Part shown: piece after piece, positions 25,564-33,528 of the stretch | Layout of the letters: each line of letters begins with the position of its first letter | Numbering within the stretch: position 1 is the first letter of the stretch | Assembly: GCF_021729155.1 (NCBI RefSeq) | Contig: NZ_JAJQYA010000014.1 | Coordinates: 62,001 to 126,000 of the forward strand | Length of the DNA: 64,000 nucleotides | Direction: 5' to 3' | Source: Membranihabitans marinus | Lineage (GTDB): Bacteria > Bacteroidota > Bacteroidia > Chitinophagales > Saprospiraceae | The notes under the pieces: generated by a model | Told to the model about the DNA's origin: nothing | The model's input: only the letters and a program-made list of their open reading frames with translations | Database searches by the model: none | Program-made: the position numbers and the translations under genes

Positions 25564-26968
25564 CTGATGTCAATAAAAATATTTGATAATAGGGTTTACC
25601 GTCTTCCACTACCGCACGATTATAGGCCAATGCCTTGCCTGAGCGCGACCACTGGATACCGTGTAATTCTTGGTAGTGATCAGCTATATTTTCTGTCAGA
25701 CAATGTGTTTCGTGATTATTTAAGTCCGTAATATACACTTTTTCATCAGAACCATAGGCCAATACCCCACCTGCCGGATGTAGATCAAAGGAAGTATCAA
25801 TGGAAAAGTCATTAAAAGTCATTTGCACAATTTCTCCCCCTACTGTAGGTACACCATAAATCTGTACCCTTCCCTCATCGTCCTTCATCATAAAGTATAG
25901 CCACTTTCCATCGGGAGAACTCTTCATCCACTGCCTCGGTCCCTGAACGCCGGGATACTTTCGATCTTCAGAATGAGTCACACGTCGCTGAACCACTGAC
26001 TTCAACGGCAGTGGACGACTGACTGCTGTCCCTGCCAACTGTTGTTCATTACTTAAATCAGGCATTTCCTCAGGCAAATCGACTACAAACACTTCTGTAA
26101 ACAAGTTGCCAGCCTCATCTCGAAGATCTCCGAGAAAAGCCACAGCATATTTTTGTTGTTCTCCATTGGATTTCACATATCCATTTTGCCCAATCCAGCC
26201 GTCTTCATAAGCCTTTTCTATTTCATCGGAACCCGGCTTAGGATTTTCGGTAACTCTAGCTACGGCCATATTGAACATAGTACCAGAATTGTTTTCCCCT
26301 TCGGCATCTGCATCTACCTCTACCGCCCCCCAAGGAGCCATTACAGCTATAAACCTGAGATTGCCCACAGTGCTATCTTTCTCCGCCAACTGCCCCATCA
26401 CATCGTCGTTGTAAGTGTATGTCACCCATTTTCCATCACCGCTCCAAGAATGCGCGTGACTTCCTCCCCTCATGGCACCCACGGTAAATGGAGGCGTCAC
26501 ATCCCTAGCATCCATCCAAATTCCCTGACTAGGATGATTCATATCTACAGCCACTCCTGTCCGTCGGGTAAAACCATAAGGGCGACTTTCATCACAGTTT
26601 AGCAATCCGTGAATAAACAGCACCATATCCTCATGGGGATGATAAGCCACCGCCCCAACACCTGGACCATAAGTGGTCTGACCAGGAGTTTCATAAACCA
26701 CTTCCACTTCCCGAGTCGCTATATTGACTCGCTCTATTCTGGGTGTGGCTCCAATATCTCCCCCTACATTGCGCACATCATATACCAAGTATTCATCTTT
26801 TGGCGAAAATGATTGCACCGGATTTAACAAATGTCCACCCTTCCCTGAAGTCAGCTGACTCTCCTTCCAATTGTTCTGATTCGATTCCATATCGTTGTCG
26901 TTGCTACATTGAACGAAAAACATAGAAAGTAAAGTAACCATCAAACACTTAATAGCCTTCGTCACCAT
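25553..26968 (-). CDS. DUF3748/YidR-like beta-propeller lipoprotein
   Basis: A predicted 471-residue periplasmic or surface lipoprotein. I chose the ATG at 26968, since the frame upstream begins only with TTG; this gives a short signal ending in the lipobox FFVQC. The body consists of TolB/WD-like propeller blades: FSPKDEYLVYDVRN, THAH-type block GGSHAHSWSGDGKWVTYTYND, SSPDGKWLYFMMKD, VYITDLNNHETHCLTE and IQWSRSGKALAYN. The stretch YGPGVGAVAYHPHEDMVLFIHG followed by NCDE..PYGFTRRTGV resembles the E. coli YidR (DUF3748) family as I remember it. Function of that family is not established. Its 3' end overlaps the start of the hydrolase gene by 11 bases, implying a joint role, perhaps as recognition subunit. 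Confidence 0.78.
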   Translation of the reverse strand: MVTKAIKCLMVTLLSMFFVQCSNDNDMESNQNNWKESQLTSGKGGHLLNPVQSFSPKDEYLVYDVRNVGGDIGATPRIERVNIATREVEVVYETPGQTTYGPGVGAVAYHPHEDMVLFIHGLLNCDESRPYGFTRRTGVAVDMNHPSQGIWMDARDVTPPFTVGAMRGGSHAHSWSGDGKWVTYTYNDDVMGQLAEKDSTVGNLRFIAVMAPWGAVEVDADAEGENNSGTMFNMAVARVTENPKPGSDEIEKAYEDGWIGQNGYVKSNGEQQKYAVAFLGDLRDEAGNLFTEVFVVDLPEEMPDLSNEQQLAGTAVSRPLPLKSVVQRRVTHSEDRKYPGVQGPRQWMKSSPDGKWLYFMMKDDEGRVQIYGVPTVGGEIVQMTFNDFSIDTSFDLHPAGGVLAYGSDEKVYITDLNNHETHCLTENIADHYQELHGIQWSRSGKALAYNRAVVEDGKPYYQIFLLTSDEE

Positions 26969-27501
26969 GCGTTTATTTTTTTGTGTCAAAAATTAATATT
27001 GGGACAAAATACCAAATATCTTACGATAATATCTCTTTATCCATGGCTGGTGTACTATACTATTTTAACTTTTTATAATACAATAAAGCCATAGGCTCAC
27101 CCTGTGAAATCACAAATAATAGGAAAATTGAATCTACATTTTTAATCCATTCAATTAATTTAACTCTCTTTATTAATACAACTGTAGTGAAAAAATATAA
27201 CGGAGAATTCACCGTCCTTTTGTAGGATGGTCATATCTACTGAACTATGAGTATGACTGGGCCTAAAGGATGTGATATTGTACAGAATTATTTGACTGAT
27301 TTGGGCTTTCACAAATGAGGTTTTAATAGACCTCAATCTGTGTTTGCAGGTAGTATGGCCCAAACCTAGGAATAAAATTTCAAAGCGATGTCCAAGGAAA
27401 ATTTCCATATAACGACGGTAGAAGGTGATTCAATTATTTAATTTGCATTGCTTATAAAATTTTATCTTGTTATCGTTTTTCACCCCATAATACTGCAAAA
27501 T
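26969..27501. other. Intergenic region between divergent genes, no gene supported
   Basis: This stretch separates the propeller gene (minus) from the permease gene (plus) and must carry both promoters. It is AT-rich at both ends. The middle, about 27180-27410, is less AT-rich and contains open stretches on both strands but no ribosome-binding context or recognisable protein; it might be a decayed gene. I see no array repeats here. Confidence 0.5.
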
Positions 27502-28821
27502 ATGAGCAACGAACAATTAAAACAAAGTCTAGGTCCATTGATGTTATGGGGACTAGGAGTGGGATATGTCATATCGGGCATGTACTTTGGATGGAATTTA
27601 GGATTGGCAGAAGGAGGCACTTACGGTCTGGCCATTGCCACCTTTTTCATCATTATCATGTACGTCACCTTTACCTTTAGTTATACAGAAATGGCCTGTG
27701 CCATACCCAAGGCAGGGGGAGCCTTCGACTATGCCAACCGTGGACTGGGTAGAAAATTGGGCTTCTTTGCCGGAATGACTCAAAATATCGAATTTATATT
27801 TGCACCGCCAGCGATAGCCGCCGCTATTGGAGCCTACCTCAACCTACTCTATCCCGATATACATCCCATGTTATTTGCCGTGGCTGCCTATTTGATTTTC
27901 ACTACTATCAACGTATTGGGAGTCAAACTGGCCGCTTCCTTCGAACTGGTGATCACGGTGTTGGCCGTCATCGAATTATTGATTTTTGCCGGCGCCACCC
28001 TTCCCTCTTTCGAATGGGCCAACCTACATAAAAACCCACTGCCCAATGGTTTTCAAGGAGCATTCGCGGCCATCCCATTTGCCATATGGTTTTTCTTGGC
28101 CATCGAAGGAGTAGCCAATGTTGCCGAAGAAGCCAAGAATCCTCAAAAAAATGTATTAATCGGATTTGGATCAGCCATCGGCACTCTGGTATTTCTATGT
28201 ATCCTCACCTTTATGGCCGCAGTAGGTGTAAATGGTTGGGAAACCGTCGTCTATCCTCCGGGCAGCGACACTCCTTCTGACTCGCCATTGCCCTTGGCCT
28301 TAGCCCATGTAGTAGACAGCGGACATTTCCTGTACAAATTACTGATAGGGATAGGACTGCTGGGATTGATCGCCTCTTTTCACGGAATAATATTGGCTGC
28401 CGGCAGGGCTACTTTTGAATTTGGACGAGTGGGCTATGCGCCGAAAAAAATTAAAAAAATACATTCCAAATTTCAAACCCCAGCCAATGCCTTAATCCTC
28501 AATATGGCCATTGGAATCTTGGCTTTATTCACTGGAAAAACTTCAGAAATAATCACCATCGCCTGTTTTGGCGCCCTCAATCTATACATTATATCCATGA
28601 TCACTTTCTTTGCGCTGCGCAAAAAAGAACCCAATCTCGTCCGACCATTTAAAGTGCCCATCTATCCACTATTCCCAGCTACCGCATTGATCATAGCCGT
28701 GGTTGCTTTAATAGCCATGACTTATTACAACCTCACGCTTGCCCTAATATTTTACGGCATTATTGCCATAGCCTATATCGGCTACCTATTATTTTTAGAT
28801 AAAAAAACTGCGACATCATGA
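27502..28821 (+). CDS. APC-family permease, probable ethanolamine permease
   Basis: A 12-helix inner-membrane amino-acid/polyamine/organocation carrier of about 439 residues. I start it at the ATG 27502 (MSNEQLKQSLGPLMLWGLGVGYVISGMYFGWNLGL); the frame continues upstream only from a TTG at 27448. The start resembles the ethanolamine permease subfamily, with the helix-1 motif GVGYVISGMYFGWN and later FAPPAIAAAIGAYL. The stop codon overlaps the ATG of the glutamine-synthetase-like gene (ATGA, 28818-28821), a sign of translational coupling. Context of ligase, alcohol dehydrogenase, hydrolase and aldehyde dehydrogenase supports uptake of an amino alcohol. Another small amine is possible. Confidence 0.85.
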   Translation: MSNEQLKQSLGPLMLWGLGVGYVISGMYFGWNLGLAEGGTYGLAIATFFIIIMYVTFTFSYTEMACAIPKAGGAFDYANRGLGRKLGFFAGMTQNIEFIFAPPAIAAAIGAYLNLLYPDIHPMLFAVAAYLIFTTINVLGVKLAASFELVITVLAVIELLIFAGATLPSFEWANLHKNPLPNGFQGAFAAIPFAIWFFLAIEGVANVAEEAKNPQKNVLIGFGSAIGTLVFLCILTFMAAVGVNGWETVVYPPGSDTPSDSPLPLALAHVVDSGHFLYKLLIGIGLLGLIASFHGIILAAGRATFEFGRVGYAPKKIKKIHSKFQTPANALILNMAIGILALFTGKTSEIITIACFGALNLYIISMITFFALRKKEPNLVRPFKVPIYPLFPATALIIAVVALIAMTYYNLTLALIFYGIIAIAYIGYLLFLDKKTATS

Positions 28822-30191
28822 ATGACGAAACATTAAAATCAAACATATTTCAACAAATAATCGACAGTCCACATCAAAAAGTCAAGGTAGCCATTGCCGA
28901 TATCGATGGGGTTTTGCGAGGCAAGCTGATGCACAAAGAAAAATTCCTACAAGTGATGGAATCGAATTTTGGATTCTGCAACGTCGTTTACGGATGGGAT
29001 ATGGCCGATCAATCCTACGACAATGTCCAGGTATCGGGCTGGCATACCGGATATCCCGATGCCGAAGCCTTTGTCGATTGGCGAACTTATCGCAACATCC
29101 CATGGGAAAACAACCTCCCATTCTTCCTCGCCGATTTCACTGGTTCTCAAGCGTCTTCGGCCATGGCGGCCTGCCCTCGCAGCCTGCTCAAACAAGTGAT
29201 CACCAAGGCCCACACTATGGGATTTACTCCATTTTTTTCACAGGAATTTGAATGGTTTAATTTTAAACAAAATAGTCGGGAACTCTACGAAAAAAACTTC
29301 CAACAACTTCAACCCCTCACTTCTGGTATGTTTGGATATTCCCTGCTAAAAGCGGCAGAATACAGTGAGTACTTCAACGATTTGTTCGATTTATTAGCCC
29401 AATTTAGAGTTCCCCTCGAAGGATTGCATACCGAAACCGGTCCTGGCGTATATGAAGGCGCCATCCAATACAGTGAAATTTTAGAAGCCGCCGATCGCGC
29501 CGTATTATTTAAATCCGCTGTTAAAGAAATCGCATTTAAACACGACATTATACCGAGTTTCATGGCCAAACAATCGCAAGAATTACCGGGATGTAGCGGC
29601 CATGTCCACCAAAGTTTATGGAATATAGAAAAGAACAAAAACTTGTTTTACGACGGCGATGCTGTCCATAATATGAGCCGAGTTTTCCAGCAATATTTAG
29701 CAGGACAGATTCACTGTCTACCCCATATTTTACCCATGCTGGCCCCTACGATCAACAGTTACAAACGTTTGGTAGAAGGAGCTTGGGCACCCACGACATT
29801 GACTTGGGGTGTGGACAATCGGACTACGGCTTTTAGAGCCCTCCCACTGGGTGAAAAATCCGCTCGTTTGGAATCTCGCGTCGTAGGATCCGATGTCAAT
29901 CCCTATCTGGCAATGGCGGCTTGCTTGGCCAGTGGATTGTACGGCATAGAACACAATCTGTCCTTGGATCTGCCTCCCACATCGGGCAATGGCTATGAAG
30001 ATATAGGGGGTGGTCGACTGCCATCGAATCTTTTCGAAGCCAGTCAAGCCATGGATAAATCTCCCATATCTAGAGAACTTTTCAATCCGGCATTTGTAGA
30101 TCATTTTACTCAAACTCGATTCTGGGAGTGGAGACAATTTTCGGTAGAAATCACAGACTGGGAAAAAAAACGTTACTTCGAAATCATTTAA
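28818..30191 (+). CDS. Glutamine-synthetase-family gamma-glutamyl ligase, probable glutamate-ethanolamine ligase
   Basis: A 457-residue GS-fold ligase that joins the gamma-carboxyl of glutamate to an amine using ATP. Readable GS motifs: EFEWFNF and LHTETGPGVYEGA (metal and glutamate binding), PGCSGHVHQSLW (the H-x-H-x-S region), PTINSYKRLVEGAWAPTTLTWGVDNRTTAFR (ATP and glutamate site) and RLESRVVGSDVNPYLAMAA. It lacks the adenylylation-site region and length of GlnA type I, and sits in a catabolic operon, so it is a GlnA3/GlnA4/PuuA/IpuC-type enzyme rather than housekeeping GS. The permease stop overlaps its start by four bases. The neighbouring Fe-alcohol dehydrogenase favours an amino alcohol such as ethanolamine over putrescine, which would need an amine oxidase (inference). 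Confidence 0.88.
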   Translation: MNDETLKSNIFQQIIDSPHQKVKVAIADIDGVLRGKLMHKEKFLQVMESNFGFCNVVYGWDMADQSYDNVQVSGWHTGYPDAEAFVDWRTYRNIPWENNLPFFLADFTGSQASSAMAACPRSLLKQVITKAHTMGFTPFFSQEFEWFNFKQNSRELYEKNFQQLQPLTSGMFGYSLLKAAEYSEYFNDLFDLLAQFRVPLEGLHTETGPGVYEGAIQYSEILEAADRAVLFKSAVKEIAFKHDIIPSFMAKQSQELPGCSGHVHQSLWNIEKNKNLFYDGDAVHNMSRVFQQYLAGQIHCLPHILPMLAPTINSYKRLVEGAWAPTTLTWGVDNRTTAFRALPLGEKSARLESRVVGSDVNPYLAMAACLASGLYGIEHNLSLDLPPTSGNGYEDIGGGRLPSNLFEASQAMDKSPISRELFNPAFVDHFTQTRFWEWRQFSVEITDWEKKRYFEII

Positions 30192-30212
30192 AAACAGAAA
30201 AACAAATATACC

Positions 30213-31364
30213 GTGTTAGATATTCAAAAAACCTATCAATTTAACTTTCCAACCACAATTCGGTTTGGAGTAGGTATTGTCAAAGAATTGCCCGCTTACT
30301 TAAAGCAAGAGGCCATTGACCGACCACTATTGGTCACCGACGCCACTGTGGCTGAATTGCCTTTTTTTAAATCTATCGTAGAAAATTTAGAACGACATCA
30401 TATCAATGTTGAGGTTTTTAGCGAAATGCATAAAAACCCCATTAAATCCGATGTCTTAAAAGGAGGGCAAGCCTATAATTCCAGCCAACGCAATGCCATT
30501 ATCGGTATCGGCGGTGGGGTGGCCATCGATGTAGCTCGAGCCATAGCCTTGCGCATTCACCATCATCGAGACCTCTTCGATTACGACGATTTAATCGGGG
30601 GCGATCAATATGTCACCGAAGCGGTTCCACCTTTTATCGCCATCCCCACCACTTCGGGAACCGGTAGCGAAGTGGGACGATCTGCCATTATATCTGAAGA
30701 TGAAACCAAGAAAAAAAGAATTTTATTTAGTCCCAAATTGATGGCCAATATCGTATTTGCCGACCCCGCTCTGACTATGGATTTGCCTCCATTTATTACG
30801 GCAGCCACTGGTATGGATGCTTTGACCCATAACATGGAAGCTTATTTGGCCAAAAATTATCATCCCATGTGCGATGGAATAGCCTTGGAAGGCATGAAAC
30901 TCATTGCTCACTCCATAGAATCGGCAACGAATGCCCCCGATTTAAAGGCCAGAGCCGAGATGTTGCTGGGATCAATGATGGGATCGGTGGCATTTCAAAA
31001 AGGATTGGGCGTCGTCCACAGTTTGGCCCACCCCCTTTCCAGCCTTTTGGACACCCATCACGGATTGGCCAATGCCGTCAATCTCCCCTATGGGATGGCC
31101 TTTAACTACCAGGGGTTTGAAGATAGGTTTGACGCCATGGCCAGTGCTCTAGGCTTGGGTAGGGATGCCGGAAGTCGAGTCATGGACTATTTGACCGAAC
31201 TCAACCAAAAATTATCATTGCCGACAAAATTGTCCGACATAGGGGTTGAACCGGAACACATCGATGAATTGTCGGTATTGGCTGAGGCAGATTTTGCCCA
31301 TCCCAACAATCCCAAACCCGTAAGCCAAGCCGATTTTAAAGAACTGTATTTAAAAGCTTTATAA
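30213..31364 (+). CDS. Iron-containing alcohol dehydrogenase
   Basis: A 383-residue group III (Fe-dependent) alcohol dehydrogenase. The N-terminal Rossmann-like half has GIGGGVAIDVARAIAL and PTTSGTGSEVGRSAII; the C-terminal metal half has AATGMDALTHNMEAYLA (Asp and His), GVVHSLAHPLSSLLDTHHGLANA (His residues) and the PYGMAFN turn. The start is GTG at 30213, the only reasonable one in frame, as no ATG lies near the conserved FPTTIRFG. It lies 21 bases after the ligase and 11 before the hydrolase. In the proposed pathway it oxidises gamma-glutamylethanolamide to the aldehyde using NAD; this is inferred from gene order, since the family accepts many alcohols. Confidence 0.92.
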   Translation: MLDIQKTYQFNFPTTIRFGVGIVKELPAYLKQEAIDRPLLVTDATVAELPFFKSIVENLERHHINVEVFSEMHKNPIKSDVLKGGQAYNSSQRNAIIGIGGGVAIDVARAIALRIHHHRDLFDYDDLIGGDQYVTEAVPPFIAIPTTSGTGSEVGRSAIISEDETKKKRILFSPKLMANIVFADPALTMDLPPFITAATGMDALTHNMEAYLAKNYHPMCDGIALEGMKLIAHSIESATNAPDLKARAEMLLGSMMGSVAFQKGLGVVHSLAHPLSSLLDTHHGLANAVNLPYGMAFNYQGFEDRFDAMASALGLGRDAGSRVMDYLTELNQKLSLPTKLSDIGVEPEHIDELSVLAEADFAHPNNPKPVSQADFKELYLKAL

Positions 31365-31375
31365 CCTATAGACAG

Positions 31376-32110
31376 ATGAAAAAGATAGGGATTAGTGCTT
31401 GTTTTATGTATCCCGATGTGGAGCGGACGGTTTTTGGCCATAAGCGATTGAATTATATAGAGAACGACATGTCGGTTTATTTGACGAGAAAGGGCATATT
31501 GCCGGTATTGATTCCCGATGTACTGCCTGAAATCTTGGCTGATATATTGGATGAAATGGACGGGTTTGTGTTGCAGGGCGGGGCAGACATAGCTCCGCAA
31601 ACCTACGGTGCGCAGGCCATTGGGCACTGGGAGGGAGATGGTTACCGGGATCAATACGAACTCAAGATCATGGATTACGCCATTCGGCATTCCAAACCAT
31701 TGCTGGGCATCTGTCGAGGATTTCAATTGATGAACGTCTACTTTGGAGGCAGTCTATACCAGGATATTGCTACGGAGATTAGCAATGCCCACCAACATCG
31801 ATCCGCCGAATTGTACGACACGATTTGTCACCCCATTGAATGGGTCAAGGGCAGCCTATTTGAAAGTCTTTACAGCCACGAAAAAAATCCACATGTCAAC
31901 ACGGTTCACCATCAAGCCGTCAAGGAATTGGGGCGCGATTTAAATGTTTATGCCCACTCCGACGATGGACTGATCGAAGCCTTTGGCTATTCTGGAGCAC
32001 CAGAAGGCAAAGTCATGGGTGTCCAATGGCATCCGGAGTTTTCTCATACCTTGGGCGACAAAGTCATTGATGCCGATATATTATTGGATTTGTTTATCCA
32101 ACATCTTTAA
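31376..32110 (+). CDS. Gamma-glutamyl hydrolase, PuuD-like class I amidotransferase (peptidase C26)
   Basis: A 244-residue cytoplasmic enzyme of the PuuD/C26 family, which cleaves gamma-glutamyl amides to glutamate and a free amine or amino acid. The catalytic triad is C113 (GICRGFQLMNVYFGG), H219 and E221 (GVQWHPEFSH). LQGGADIAPQTYG near residue 68 is the usual family signature. Gene order (ligase, alcohol dehydrogenase, hydrolase, aldehyde dehydrogenase) makes it the last step of a gamma-glutamylation route, releasing glycine or a related acid and regenerating glutamate. Spacing is 11 bases to the upstream gene and 12 to the downstream one, so one operon. Confidence 0.92.
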   Translation: MKKIGISACFMYPDVERTVFGHKRLNYIENDMSVYLTRKGILPVLIPDVLPEILADILDEMDGFVLQGGADIAPQTYGAQAIGHWEGDGYRDQYELKIMDYAIRHSKPLLGICRGFQLMNVYFGGSLYQDIATEISNAHQHRSAELYDTICHPIEWVKGSLFESLYSHEKNPHVNTVHHQAVKELGRDLNVYAHSDDGLIEAFGYSGAPEGKVMGVQWHPEFSHTLGDKVIDADILLDLFIQHL

Positions 32111-32122
32111 AACGAAAATCAC

Positions 32123-33511
32123 ATGAGCAATCAATCTATAAAATTTCTTAAAGTAATTAATCCTGCCAATGCCAATATTGTCGATGAAATCCCTATGGAC
32201 ACGGCGTCCTCATTGGCTTCAAAATTTACCCTGCTAGAATCAGGGCAAGCGCAATGGAGGCAAAAGTCAGTGGCCGAACGCCTGGCTATTATTCAACGTT
32301 TTGGAGAAATCGTCAAGACCAATCTCGAAGTATTGGCAGAAATCCTGACCACAGAAACGGGCAAACCTCTTCAACAATCGCGCAACGAAATCCGAGGTGC
32401 TCAAAATCGCATTGTCCATTTAACGGCTTACGCCGAAAAGTGGTTGGCCACCGAGACCTTCGATACGCCTTCAATGATTGAGACCATTAAATACGAGCCT
32501 TTGGGCGTGATCGCCAATATTTCCGCTTGGAATTTTCCGTACAACGTAGGCTACAATGTATTTTTATACGCCTTAGTCGCAGGCAATGCCGTCATGTATA
32601 AACCTTCCGAATACGCCAGTCTTACCGGACTTAAGATGGCCGCTTATTTGTATGAAGCTGGACTTCCAGAGTCGGTTTTCCAAACCGCCATCGGAGATGG
32701 AGAAGTGGGACAAGCTTTATTAGACATGGATTTTAATGGATATTTCTTTACCGGATCACACAAGACCGGACAGCACATTGCCCAAAGTTTGGCGTCCAAA
32801 TTAATTCCTGTCCAACTCGAACTCGGAGGCAAAGATCCACTTTATGTAATGGACGATATCCAAGATATTCGCCAAGCAGCCATCAATGCTGCAGAAGGTG
32901 CCTTCTACAATGCGGGACAAAGCTGTTGTGCCGTAGAACGGATATATGTTTCCAGCTCTATCTACGATGAATTTTTATCACATTTTGTGGAAGAGGTTAA
33001 ATCCTACAAAGTAGGCAATCCCATGTCGGCCGATACATTTATAGGTCCCTTGACTAGAAGCGCACAAATAGAGGTGTTGGAAGCTCAGGTAAAAGATGCT
33101 TTGGACAAAGGTGGGCAGCTGGAATGCGGGGGCAAAAAATTACCAGGACTTGGACATTATTTTGCACCCACGGTATTGTCAGCGGTTAATCACTCCATGT
33201 CTGTGATGATGGAAGAATCTTTTGGCCCCATAATAGGCATCCAAGCTGTGGATTCCGATGAAGAAGCCATAGGATATATGAAAGATACCGTCTATGGATT
33301 GACAGCAGCCGTGTTTTCACAGGATAAAGAACGCGCCATAGATGTCTTAGAGTCCATGAATACCGGTACGGTATATTGGAATTGTTGCGACAGAGTAAGT
33401 CCTAATTTACCGTGGTCGGGCAGAAAAAATTCTGGTTTGGGATCTACCCTATCTTCTCAAGGCATTCGCGCATTTGTACAACCCAAGGCCTATCAACTTC
33501 GCCTACCCTAA
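32123..33511 (+). CDS. NAD(P)-dependent aldehyde dehydrogenase
   Basis: A 462-residue ALDH-superfamily enzyme close to the succinate-semialdehyde and gamma-glutamyl-aldehyde dehydrogenases. The catalytic cysteine is C268 (GQSCCAVER, two adjacent cysteines), the general base E233 (LELGGKDP) and the NAD site includes SAWNFPYNVGYN near 134. It is somewhat shorter than the 480-500 usual. It ends the plus-strand operon that begins with the permease and should oxidise the gamma-glutamyl aldehyde to the acid. Seventeen bases separate its stop from the convergent dehydratase gene; a hairpin at 33534-33568 lies just beyond. Confidence 0.92.
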   Translation: MSNQSIKFLKVINPANANIVDEIPMDTASSLASKFTLLESGQAQWRQKSVAERLAIIQRFGEIVKTNLEVLAEILTTETGKPLQQSRNEIRGAQNRIVHLTAYAEKWLATETFDTPSMIETIKYEPLGVIANISAWNFPYNVGYNVFLYALVAGNAVMYKPSEYASLTGLKMAAYLYEAGLPESVFQTAIGDGEVGQALLDMDFNGYFFTGSHKTGQHIAQSLASKLIPVQLELGGKDPLYVMDDIQDIRQAAINAAEGAFYNAGQSCCAVERIYVSSSIYDEFLSHFVEEVKSYKVGNPMSADTFIGPLTRSAQIEVLEAQVKDALDKGGQLECGGKKLPGLGHYFAPTVLSAVNHSMSVMMEESFGPIIGIQAVDSDEEAIGYMKDTVYGLTAAVFSQDKERAIDVLESMNTGTVYWNCCDRVSPNLPWSGRKNSGLGSTLSSQGIRAFVQPKAYQLRLP

Positions 33512-33528
33512 CAAATCGATATATTATT

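Noticed and set aside
27160-27408. 82-codon minus-strand frame upstream of the permease
   Set aside because: No recognisable domain, poor start context and unusual composition; left as intergenic, possibly a decayed gene.
28818-30191. Housekeeping glutamine synthetase (glnA)
   Set aside because: Gene order and coupling with a permease and dehydrogenases, and lack of the GlnA I adenylylation region, point to a catabolic gamma-glutamyl ligase.
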